This document shows, piece after piece, positions 38,423 to 45,506 of a stretch of DNA of 64,000 bases (the first letter of the stretch is position 1; the number at the start of each line of letters is the position of its first letter). The stretch is taken from positions 248,001 to 312,000 of the forward strand of contig NZ_BMVB01000002.1 in NCBI RefSeq assembly GCF_014650495.1, written 5' to 3'. Source of the DNA: Streptomyces cinnamoneus. Lineage in GTDB: Bacteria; Actinomycetota; Actinomycetes; Streptomycetales; Streptomycetaceae. The position numbers were made by a program, and so were the translations under genes. The notes beneath the pieces are model-generated. The model saw only the letters and a list, made by a program, of their open reading frames with translations. It made no database searches and was not told where the DNA came from.

Positions 38423-41400
38423 GAGCGGACCGTCCTTCCCTGTGGGCCTGGGATCGTTTGATGACGCTGAGGAGGAACAGCGCCTGGTATTCGCGGTGCC
38501 GGGGAAGGCCCATCCGGTTGGCGAACATGTGCAGGAGGCTCTGCAGGGTCATGGCGCGCAGCTGCCACGGCCTGCCGTCCTTGGCGAACATCCGGGTCAG
38601 GGCCCGGGCGTCGGGCAGCAGCAGGTCGTGCAGGAGCGGACCGGCGGCCAGCGCCGCGTCCGAGGGCTGCTGCCGCACCAGCGGGCGGACCGCCTTGCGG
38701 AGCGCGGGGCTGGCCGAGGAGAACTCGGAACGGTATCCGTTCGCGATGACCTCCAGCAGGTCGCAGGTCTCCTCGTCGGTGAGCTCCAGGGCCGCGACGT
38801 AGTGGCCCATCAGGTGAGCGGCGTCCCGCAGGATGCGGCCCAGCGTGCCGTCCAGCGTCTCCTCGCCGTCCAGCCGGTACGCCGCCCGCATGGCCTCGGG
38901 CGCCAGGCACAGTTGCGGGGCGGCCGCGAGGAGGCGGGACTCGGTGCAGAAGATCCGCTCGGCGACCGGCATGGCGTCGGCCCCGCCGTACCGCTCCAGC
39001 TCCCGGACGTAGGTGTCGACCACGTAGCGGTCGGCCAGCCCGTCCCGCACGCACGCGCCGATCACCTCGCGCACCCGGTCGAAGGGCACCGTCCCGGCGC
39101 GCACCCGGATGCGCAGCTGGTCGTCCGGGTCCGCGTAGCGGATGTAGAACCACTGGTCCGGGAACTCCGCGCAGGCCGCGGCCAGTCGCGCCAGGACCTC
39201 GTGCTGTTTCTCCCGCTCCCCGTACACGCGCAGGTACCACCACTCGGTGCCCGGCGGCAGGGTGCGCACGCCGTCGGCCGTGGTGTCGAAGTGCGGTGCG
39301 GGCGGCGGCAGCGGGACGACCGCCGGGCGGCGTGCGACGGCCGAGAACACCGCCTCGCTCGCGTACCGGCGGCCCTCGGCGTCGCGGACGACACCCATCC
39401 GGTGGGGCGCCGGGGCCTGCGTGACGCAGTCCGCCCCGTCCGCGACCTCACGGCGCAGCAGGTCGCGGTGGACGCGGTCGGACAGGTGCAGCAGGAGCCG
39501 GTTGTCCAGCGTGCCGACGTAGACGTACTCCGGCAGCCGTGCGTCCTCGGCCCAGCGCAGCAGTTGGCCGTCCTGCTCGGCGGGGGTGCCGGAGAGCGGC
39601 GGGATGCGCCACATCGGCAGCGACAGCGTCACCCCGCCGTACTCCACTCCGGGCAGGAAGTCCGCCAGCGGCTCCATCTCGCCCCAGGTCCAGGCGGGCC
39701 GGACGGTGCCGTCCAGGGCGAGTTCCTGGAGGAAGCGGATGACGTCGGTGGCGATCTCCGGGTTGACGAGGTTCGCCGTGCGGATCGCGACCGGCCGGCC
39801 GGTGGGCGCGTGGACCAGGTGGAACCGGCCGTTGTCGGCGCCGACCAGCAGGTCGGCGAACGCGATGTCCACCGGGCCGGACGCGTCGTCCTCGAACGCT
39901 CCGGTCGTCACCTTCAGCCGGTAGTCGTACACGCTGGGCGCGACGACCACGTTGTTCACGCGCGACCGGTTGCTGATGTAGTCCAGCTCGCACAGGATGG
40001 CGCCGGGCCGGGCCGCGATCTCGGCCCGGGTCATGTCCCGGACGTGCGCCTCGATGGCCGGGTCGCCGTAGGCGAACCTGCCGCTGGCCTTGCCCGCCGG
40101 GATCGCCACCCCGATCGGGGACAGCGTGATCCGGACCTCGTCGTCGTCCCCCTGGTCGAGGTGGAAGAAGACGTCGTAGCTCGTCGGCGGCGTCCCGTCG
40201 GCGGACGGGAAGGCGGCGAGGTCGTCCGCGGTGATCGACACGGTGTTCCGGCCGGTGCGCCGGGCCCGGTCGATCAGGGCGGCCCGCAGCCGGCGGCCGG
40301 CCCGGAACGACTCCCGGGTGTCGGCGGCCCCGTCCCGCGGCCGGTGCCGGGAGGACGGGTATCCGGCGGGGGCGCCGATGCCCCGTACCGGGTCGAACAT
40401 GCGGTGCAGCGGGACGAGGGAGCGGCCGAACGTGTCGGCGAACCGCTCGGTGTGGCGCTGGAGCTCCGGGAAGTCGGCCGGCAGGAGCGCCATGCGCAGC
40501 ATCGCGTCCACCGCCGCCCCGGCCTTGCGCGCCACATCGGCGGACACCTGCCCGGACATCGCCAGGGACAGGTCGACCTGCAGCTGCTCCTGTGCGGCGT
40601 TGGCGTCGGTGCGCAGCGCGGCGTACGCGGTGTTCAGCTCGTCGATCCCCTGGCCGACGCGGGTGGCGCGGTAGGCGGCGACGGCGTCCTGCGCCGTTTG
40701 CAGCCGCTGCGTCAGGGGGCCGCCGGCGTCGAGGACCGCACGGGTCCAGCGGGCCGTCGGGTCGGTGTCGAACGCCGAGGGCGTCAGCTCGCCGATCAGG
40801 ATCCCGTGTCCCACGAGCTCGTCGACGAAGCGGACGAGCACCTCGGCGCCGGCGTCCGGGAACGCCTCGCCGAGGCTTCGGTGCAGCGCGGCGAGCGGGA
40901 CGGGTTCGCGGGCCAGGCCCAGGACGTGCCGCACCGGGGGCGTGTACCGGACGCTGGACGCCTCGTTGACCTTTCCGTCCGCCGCCCGGGGGTTGACCAT
41001 GACCGCGATCCGGTCCCCGGCCGGGTAGGCCGTCGGGTTGGCCACCACCCGCATCCGGTCGCCGAGGGCGGCGACGGCGTCGTCGGTGAGCTGCTTCAGA
41101 TAGGTGAACCCGACCCGGGCGTGCTTGCGGTGCTCCTCGGGACGGCCCAGGACGAGCGGTTCGTCACCGAGACCGACGAGCGCGCTCCCGCCGAAGACAC
41201 CGAAGGGGGTGGTGCGGGTGGTGATGCGAATGGCGTATTTGAGCAGCGCCCGGTGGAGGGAGCGGGTCTTCTTGTCCCCCTCCTTGCCGGTGCCGTGCTC
41301 GCGGTGGCCAGGCCCGTCCGCGGCGGACAGCAGGGCGTCCACCTGGTCGGCCAGCACGGAGCTGGCCACGCGGACGGATTCCCGGAAGACGGCGTCCGCC

Positions 41401-41540
41401 CAGAGGGTCCGGATGCCGTCGAGCGGGCTGTGGGAGGCGGGACGGTCGGGGTAGGAGGCGGTGGAGCGGAGGGGGGAGCGGACCACGACGCGGTCCGCGA
41501 TCCGGTAGTCAGAACGTGTCATTGAATCCGTGTCACCCAT
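38415..41540 (-). CDS. lanB: Full-length class I lanthipeptide dehydratase LanB
   Basis: 1041 aa. N-terminal glutamylation domain (about residues 40-740) with KYAIRITTRTTPFGVFGGSA, the LanB hallmark. C-terminal elimination (SpaB_C) domain (about 760-1030) beginning WWYLRVYGEREKQHEVL, with WFYIRYADPDDQLRIRV. The enzyme uses glutamyl-tRNA to glutamylate Ser/Thr of the precursor and eliminates glutamate to give Dha/Dhb. Full length rules out the split small-LanB arrangement of thiopeptides. The start at 41540 overlaps the upstream gene by 8 bp; MTRSDY at 41522 is an alternative start. Confidence 0.95.
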   Translation of the reverse strand: MGDTDSMTRSDYRIADRVVVRSPLRSTASYPDRPASHSPLDGIRTLWADAVFRESVRVASSVLADQVDALLSAADGPGHREHGTGKEGDKKTRSLHRALLKYAIRITTRTTPFGVFGGSALVGLGDEPLVLGRPEEHRKHARVGFTYLKQLTDDAVAALGDRMRVVANPTAYPAGDRIAVMVNPRAADGKVNEASSVRYTPPVRHVLGLAREPVPLAALHRSLGEAFPDAGAEVLVRFVDELVGHGILIGELTPSAFDTDPTARWTRAVLDAGGPLTQRLQTAQDAVAAYRATRVGQGIDELNTAYAALRTDANAAQEQLQVDLSLAMSGQVSADVARKAGAAVDAMLRMALLPADFPELQRHTERFADTFGRSLVPLHRMFDPVRGIGAPAGYPSSRHRPRDGAADTRESFRAGRRLRAALIDRARRTGRNTVSITADDLAAFPSADGTPPTSYDVFFHLDQGDDDEVRITLSPIGVAIPAGKASGRFAYGDPAIEAHVRDMTRAEIAARPGAILCELDYISNRSRVNNVVVAPSVYDYRLKVTTGAFEDDASGPVDIAFADLLVGADNGRFHLVHAPTGRPVAIRTANLVNPEIATDVIRFLQELALDGTVRPAWTWGEMEPLADFLPGVEYGGVTLSLPMWRIPPLSGTPAEQDGQLLRWAEDARLPEYVYVGTLDNRLLLHLSDRVHRDLLRREVADGADCVTQAPAPHRMGVVRDAEGRRYASEAVFSAVARRPAVVPLPPPAPHFDTTADGVRTLPPGTEWWYLRVYGEREKQHEVLARLAAACAEFPDQWFYIRYADPDDQLRIRVRAGTVPFDRVREVIGACVRDGLADRYVVDTYVRELERYGGADAMPVAERIFCTESRLLAAAPQLCLAPEAMRAAYRLDGEETLDGTLGRILRDAAHLMGHYVAALELTDEETCDLLEVIANGYRSEFSSASPALRKAVRPLVRQQPSDAALAAGPLLHDLLLPDARALTRMFAKDGRPWQLRAMTLQSLLHMFANRMGLPRHREYQALFLLSVIKRSQAHREGRSARD

Positions 41541-42528
41541 GCGCTGAAGCCGTGGCGGCCAGAATGTCGTTGAGGTCCAGCAACGTTTCGTCCGTGCCGT
41601 ACCAGGAGTGCACGCCGGTCAGGTTGAGGATCACCTCGTCCACGCCCGCCGCCGCGTAGGCGGCCAGGCCGGCGGCGATGTCCGGCGCGCTGCCGTAGAG
41701 GAACCCGCCGCCGGCGACCAACGCCCGTGCGGCGGAGGCGGGATCGCCCGCCGGTACGTCGACGCCGGCGCGCGCCAGCATGTCGGCGTAGTGCGGCAGG
41801 GCGAGGTGCCCGCCCGAGGAGAGGTGGGCCAGGTCGACGGGGCTGCGTCCCCGCCGCGCCACCGCCACGGGGACCGCCGCGATCACGGGCGGGCGGGGCC
41901 GCCCCGCCGCCTGCGCGCCCCGGGCCACCTCCGGCACCACGGACCGCCGCACGTAGTCGGCCGGTGCCAGCCAGGTGATGGCGGCATCGGCGACCTCGCC
42001 CGCCGCCCGGGCCATCCTGGGCCGCAGGACGCCCAGGGCGAGGTGGACGCGCGGGTGCGGCACCGGAGGCAGGGCCTCGCCCGCGTGGACATACCGCGGG
42101 CCGGCGCCGGGAGCACCGTTTCCGGCCCGGGGATCCCACGGCTGGGCCAGGCAGCTCCGGGTGGCGCGCAGGAACTCCCGGCAGGCGTCGACGGGTTTGT
42201 CGTACGCGGCGCCGAGTCTGGCCGCCTGAACGGCCCGGCTGCCCGGCCCGTAGCCGATGACGGCCGGCGCTCCGGTGACCGCCGCCACGGTGCGCGCTTC
42301 CAGCGCGGCCTGGGCGGGGTGCCGCAGGGGCGTGACCAGGACGCAGGTCCCGGCCGGGACGGGATGGCCGGCGCCGGCCAGATAGGCGAAGGTGGCGGCG
42401 GGCTCCAGCCCGTAACTCTGGCCCTGCCAGAGGCGGGTGAGCTGCGAGCTCTGGGCCACCTGGCGGGCGAACGGCACGGCCTGGTCCGGCGTGGCGGGGA
42501 CCGTCGGTATGAGAAGTGACAGCTTCAT
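41533..42528 (-). CDS. LLM-class flavin/F420-dependent oxidoreductase, candidate lanthipeptide reductase
   Basis: 331 aa from the ATG at 42528, coupled to the regulator by TGATG. Luciferase-like (LLM) TIM barrel: MKLSLLIPTVPATPDQAVPF, GTCVLVTPLRHPAQAALEA, VIGYGPGSRAV and the C-terminal AGVDEVILNLTGVHSWYG. In Actinobacteria this group mostly uses coenzyme F420. F420H2-dependent LLM enzymes (LanJC, for example LxmJ of lexapeptide) reduce dehydroalanine to D-alanine in lanthipeptides, so a tailoring role is the best guess. Cofactor and substrate are inferred from family and context only. Confidence 0.85.
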   Translation of the reverse strand: MKLSLLIPTVPATPDQAVPFARQVAQSSQLTRLWQGQSYGLEPAATFAYLAGAGHPVPAGTCVLVTPLRHPAQAALEARTVAAVTGAPAVIGYGPGSRAVQAARLGAAYDKPVDACREFLRATRSCLAQPWDPRAGNGAPGAGPRYVHAGEALPPVPHPRVHLALGVLRPRMARAAGEVADAAITWLAPADYVRRSVVPEVARGAQAAGRPRPPVIAAVPVAVARRGRSPVDLAHLSSGGHLALPHYADMLARAGVDVPAGDPASAARALVAGGGFLYGSAPDIAAGLAAYAAAGVDEVILNLTGVHSWYGTDETLLDLNDILAATASAHG

Positions 42529-43202
42529 CACCGTCCTCCCGAGGACATCCCCATGCTGCGCAGATAGGAATCGGAGAGCACCGCGGAGAACGGGTCGTCG
42601 CCGGCCGCGGTCGGTTCCGCCAGCTCCCAGTGGTCGATCATCCGGCTCGCCGCCTTGACCAGTTCCTGGTCGCCGGAATCCAGGACGGCCCGGACCAGCT
42701 GGTCCTCCAGCGTCTGGCGCAGGGAGAGGGCGAACGGGCTGTCGCATTCCGGCAGACAGGGGCCGTGGTAGAGGACGAGCGCGTCGGTCGGCCGGCCGGC
42801 CTTCAGCAGGCCGAGCACCTTCAGCGCGTCGACGGTGACGGGCTTGCCCAGGACGTACCGGCGTCCGAGCGGCTCGTACCGCACGTCGATCCCCAGCCTG
42901 CGGGCCCGGTACGCCAGGGTGGGCAACGTCGAGGCGGAGACGTCCCGTTCGTAGATGCGATGGTGCAGTCCGTCGCGGCTCATCGACCCGCCGGCCGCGG
43001 CCAGGGCCGTGATGAACTCCATCGTCTTGCTGCTGGTGACGGGCCTGCCGGCCACCTCGTAGCGGCCCAGCACACTGATATTTATTCCAGCCGGTATATC
43101 TACCGTTAACTCCGCACCGAAGTCGAAGTGCGGTAATGCCTGTGGGGTGAAATCTCTTTTGATGTCGCCGACTGGTTGGCTGGCCAATGCCATTTTGGGC
43201 AT
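42528..43202 (-). CDS. SARP-like winged-helix regulator with two TTA codons
   Basis: 224 aa from the ATG at 43202, preceded by AGGGGGAAG. Residues about 43-120 form an OmpR/SARP-type winged helix (INISVLGRYEVAGRPV then GGSMSRDGLHHRIYERDVSA and LAYRARRLGIDVRYEP). About 121-200 is a short BTAD-like helical region; no ATPase domain. Leu23 and Leu32 are both TTA, the codon read by bldA tRNA, so translation should await development. The first 50 codons are unusually A/T-rich (GTA GAT ATA, ATA AAT ATC). Head of the leftward biosynthetic operon, divergent from lanA, so it is the likely pathway activator. Confidence 0.8.
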   Translation of the reverse strand: MPKMALASQPVGDIKRDFTPQALPHFDFGAELTVDIPAGINISVLGRYEVAGRPVTSSKTMEFITALAAAGGSMSRDGLHHRIYERDVSASTLPTLAYRARRLGIDVRYEPLGRRYVLGKPVTVDALKVLGLLKAGRPTDALVLYHGPCLPECDSPFALSLRQTLEDQLVRAVLDSGDQELVKAASRMIDHWELAEPTAAGDDPFSAVLSDSYLRSMGMSSGGR

Positions 43203-43554
43203 TCTTCCCCCTACCCCGTTGCGATCAGTGTAAACATCCCCGAAAGGTCGGCTGCGGTAAGGGCCGACCGGCTGTCGAAGGGGGGATGGTTTACATGGCC
43301 GTTGCACGCTATTCGCGTTGCCTTCACAGGTCAACTGCCTATTTCATAAGTGACATCACGGTGCAAATCGGCAAGTGAATGTAAATGACATCCTTCTTCG
43401 CGAATCGGGCGCCGATCGCGTGGCTGTCATGTGGCTGATTCTTTGTGAGATCCGTGTGATCGGGGTGTGAATTTCCGCTGCCAAGGTGTGTCTCAGCGAA
43501 CGGGTCAGCCGGTCGCACCGACCCGGTACGGGTACATCTCGAAAGGTGGAAAAC
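43203..43554. promoter_or_regulatory. Divergent promoter region between regulator and lanA
   Basis: 352 bp without a gene, clearly less GC-rich than its surroundings. It holds a 67-bp bipartite inverted repeat near the regulator start and a further partial copy of the half-site (TGTAAATGACATCC, near 43380). The lanA ribosome site AAAGGTGG is at 43542-43549. No confident -35/-10 pair was found by eye. Confidence 0.7.
43229..43295. repeat. Bipartite 67-bp inverted repeat upstream of the regulator
   Basis: Outer arms TGTAAACATCCCC (43229-43241) and GGGGATGGTTTACA (43282-43295) are complementary apart from one extra G. Inner arms GGTCGGC (43246-43252) and GCCGACC (43263-43269) are perfect. It lies 27 bp from the regulator start codon. 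It could be a dimeric operator or a structured 5' leader. Confidence 0.8.
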
Positions 43555-43710
43555 ATGTCTGACTTCGACCTCGACGCCAAGGTCCTCGCCGACGACGCCC
43601 CGCAGGCGACGCCCTTCATCACGAGCGTCTCGCTGTGCACCCCGGGCTGCGTCACCGCTGCCGGCTGCACCACCAGCGTCTGCACCCAGGGCTGCCACGT
43701 CAGCAAGTAA
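43555..43710 (+). CDS. lanA: Class I lanthipeptide precursor, nisin-like (LanA)
   Basis: 51 aa. Leader of about 21 residues with an FDLD box (F4-D5-L6-D7), the LanB/LanC recognition motif. The core starts ITSVSLCTPGC and ends HVSK; nisin starts ITSISLCTPGC and also ends HVSK. Five cysteines are at core positions 7, 11, 17, 22 and 26. Ser3-Cys7 and Thr8-Cys11 exactly keep the nisin A/B-ring spacing that binds lipid II pyrophosphate. Likely further rings are Thr13-Cys17, Thr18 or Thr19-Cys22 and Thr23-Cys26. Expressed divergently from the enzymes. The cleavage point after Phe21 is inferred from nisin. Confidence 0.95.
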   Translation: MSDFDLDAKVLADDAPQATPFITSVSLCTPGCVTAAGCTTSVCTQGCHVSK

Positions 43711-43742
43711 GTACAGTCCGCTTTCGGTGAGCGAGACCGTCC

Positions 43743-43774
43743 CCGGGCGCTTCTGTGGATACAGGAGCGCCCGG
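43743..43774 (+). terminator. Hairpin after lanA
   Basis: CCGGGCGCT (43743-43751) pairs with AGCGCCCGG (43766-43774), 14-nt loop, 32 bp after the lanA stop; no T-run. Confidence 0.65.
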
Positions 43775-43919
43775 CGCCGTTAAGGTCTCCTCATATTCCT
43801 GTCATGAAAACGTCAACATGCGCTCTCTGCCCCTGACGTTTATCGGCCACGTCCGGCCGGGCTGAAATTCGACGTTCGCTCCTTGCCGTGGGCGAGGGAC
43901 CCCCGACCTCTCCCATGCA

Positions 43920-43961
43920 AAAACCCCTCCGGCCCGATCTGCCTCGGGCCGGAGGGGTTTT
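43920..43961. terminator. Strong bidirectional terminator at the right edge of the island
   Basis: A 17-bp stem (43920-43936 with 43945-43961) with A-tract on one side and TTTT on the other, 8-nt loop. It insulates lanA from the convergent DUF5324 gene and marks the border between island and conserved core. Confidence 0.93.
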
Positions 43962-43999
43962 GTGTGTACGGGTCGTATCGCCGTGCGGACCGGCTGTGG

Positions 44000-44647
44000 T
44001 CAGGGCCGGTCGTCGCCCTCTTCGTAGGATTCGGAATCGGCCCGGTCCTGCTTCGCCTGGACTTCCGGGTCGAGCCCGGAGGCGTCTCCGCTGCCGTCGA
44101 CGGAGCTCAGCGTGGAGCGGTCGGCGGGCTCGGTGGCCTCCGGCGGCTCGACGAGCCAGTCGGGGTTGGCCTGCTTGTCCCACCACTTCCACACGGCGAT
44201 CGCGCCACCGACGACCACGCCCAGCACCAGCAGCCGCTTGACCGCACGACCGCTGCGGCAGCGGCGGCCACGGCGGCGCGTGATCTTCTGGACGTCCTCG
44301 GCCGTCACCTGGCCGCGCAACGCCGCGAGCGTGGCCGTGCCCCGGGAGAGCGCCTCGTCCCGCACCGGCTCGGCGACCGCCCGGGCCCGCGCGGCGGCCT
44401 GGTCGACCTTCGGGGGCAGGGCATCGCGCGCATGCTCAAGACGGGGCTGCAGATGTGCGTCGTACTGCGAACGGGCCTGGTGCGCGGCCACGGCCACCTT
44501 GGGCGCGAGCCGGCACCGAGCCTCGTGCGCGTAGTGCACGGCCGCGTCCTTGGCCGTGCCGGCGTAGGGCGCCACCACTTCCGCGGCGTGGCGCACGCTG
44601 TCCTTGGCGGTGCTGGTCGCTGCGCGCACGCTGTCCTTGCGGGTCAC
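44000..44647 (-). CDS. DUF5324-family membrane protein
   Basis: 215 aa. Residues 1-125 are a long Ala/Lys/Arg helical region with repeated TAKDSVRHAAE-type units (LEA/apolipoprotein-like), then a basic patch (RRRGRRCRSGR), one membrane helix (AVKRLLVLGVVVGGAIAVWK) and an acidic tail. Conserved in Streptomyces at this place near the cyclophilin gene. Function unknown; the architecture suggests a membrane-associated coiled coil. Confidence 0.75.
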   Translation of the reverse strand: MTRKDSVRAATSTAKDSVRHAAEVVAPYAGTAKDAAVHYAHEARCRLAPKVAVAAHQARSQYDAHLQPRLEHARDALPPKVDQAAARARAVAEPVRDEALSRGTATLAALRGQVTAEDVQKITRRRGRRCRSGRAVKRLLVLGVVVGGAIAVWKWWDKQANPDWLVEPPEATEPADRSTLSSVDGSGDASGLDPEVQAKQDRADSESYEEGDDRP

Positions 44648-44872
44648 GAGAACCTCCTCCTCGGTGGCGTATGGTTTGTCGCCTTTCCACCCAGTGGAAA
44701 ATCATGCCTGCCCGTGGCCGGTCCGGCATGTGCGAGCGGGCATCCGGGTCAAAGGGGAGCTTCGGTCGACAATGCCACGGTTCGCCGCCGCGCGCGGGGC
44801 TTTGGTGGCACTCGCCGTGAACCCGTCGTGCGAGGATCGGTAGCCGTCAGCGAACACTATGGAAGGTAGATC

Positions 44873-45400
44873 GTGGCTGAGCAGCTCTACGCCACCCTGA
44901 AGACCAACCGCGGCGACATCGAGATCCGGCTGCTGCCGGACCACGCGCCCAAGACGGTCAAGAACTTCGTGGAGCTCGCCAAGGGCGAGCGCGAGTGGGT
45001 GAACCCCGAGACCGGCCAGAAGACGACGGACAAGCTGTACGACGGCACGGTCTTCCACCGCGTCATCGAGGGGTTCATGATCCAGGGCGGTGACCCCCTG
45101 GGCAACGGCACCGGCGGTCCCGGCTACAAGTTCGCCGACGAGTTCCACCCGGACCTCGCCTTCACCAAGCCCTACCTGCTCGCCATGGCCAACGCCGGCC
45201 CGGGCACCAACGGCTCGCAGTTCTTCATCACCGTGTCCCCCACCGCGTGGCTGACCGGCAAGCACACCATCTTCGGCGAGGTCGCGAGCAAGGACGGCCA
45301 GGCGGTCGTCGACGCCATCGCCACGACCGACACCAACCCGCGCACCGACCGCCCGGTCACGGACGTCGTCATCGAGTCGGTCGTCGTCGAGACCCGCTGA
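44873..45400 (+). CDS. ppiA: Cyclophilin-type peptidyl-prolyl cis-trans isomerase
   Basis: 175 aa, GTG start with GGAAGG. Cyclophilin motifs VFHRVIEGFMIQGGDPLGNG, MANAGPGTNGSQFFIT and WLTGKHTIFGEV include the catalytic Arg/Phe/Gln set. Cytoplasmic, no signal peptide. It matches the ppiA (Rv0009) position of actinobacterial origins. Confidence 0.95.
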   Translation: MAEQLYATLKTNRGDIEIRLLPDHAPKTVKNFVELAKGEREWVNPETGQKTTDKLYDGTVFHRVIEGFMIQGGDPLGNGTGGPGYKFADEFHPDLAFTKPYLLAMANAGPGTNGSQFFITVSPTAWLTGKHTIFGEVASKDGQAVVDAIATTDTNPRTDRPVTDVVIESVVVETR

Positions 45401-45423
45401 CACACGGTCCCACGGGAACCTGG

Positions 45424-45454
45424 CGCCCCGCCCGTCCGTATGACGGGCGGGGCG
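45424..45454 (+). terminator. Terminator after ppiA
   Basis: 13-bp perfect stem CGCCCCGCCCGTC / GACGGGCGGGGCG with a 5-nt loop, 24 bp after the stop. Confidence 0.88.
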
Positions 45455-45506
45455 GTGGTGCGTACAGGGCGCACACCGGCCACCGTCTCAGGGGCAAGGG
45501 GAGAGC

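Noticed and set aside
38355..41525. 1056-codon plus-strand frame opposite lanB
   Set aside because: Antisense shadow; lanB has clear family motifs along the same length.
43187..43378. 63-codon plus-strand ORF in the regulator-lanA gap
   Set aside because: Overlaps the inverted repeat and the regulator start, has no ribosome site and no protein-like composition.
31304..43710. LanRK two-component system or LanP protease
   Set aside because: No histidine kinase, response regulator receiver or subtilase motif is present in the island.
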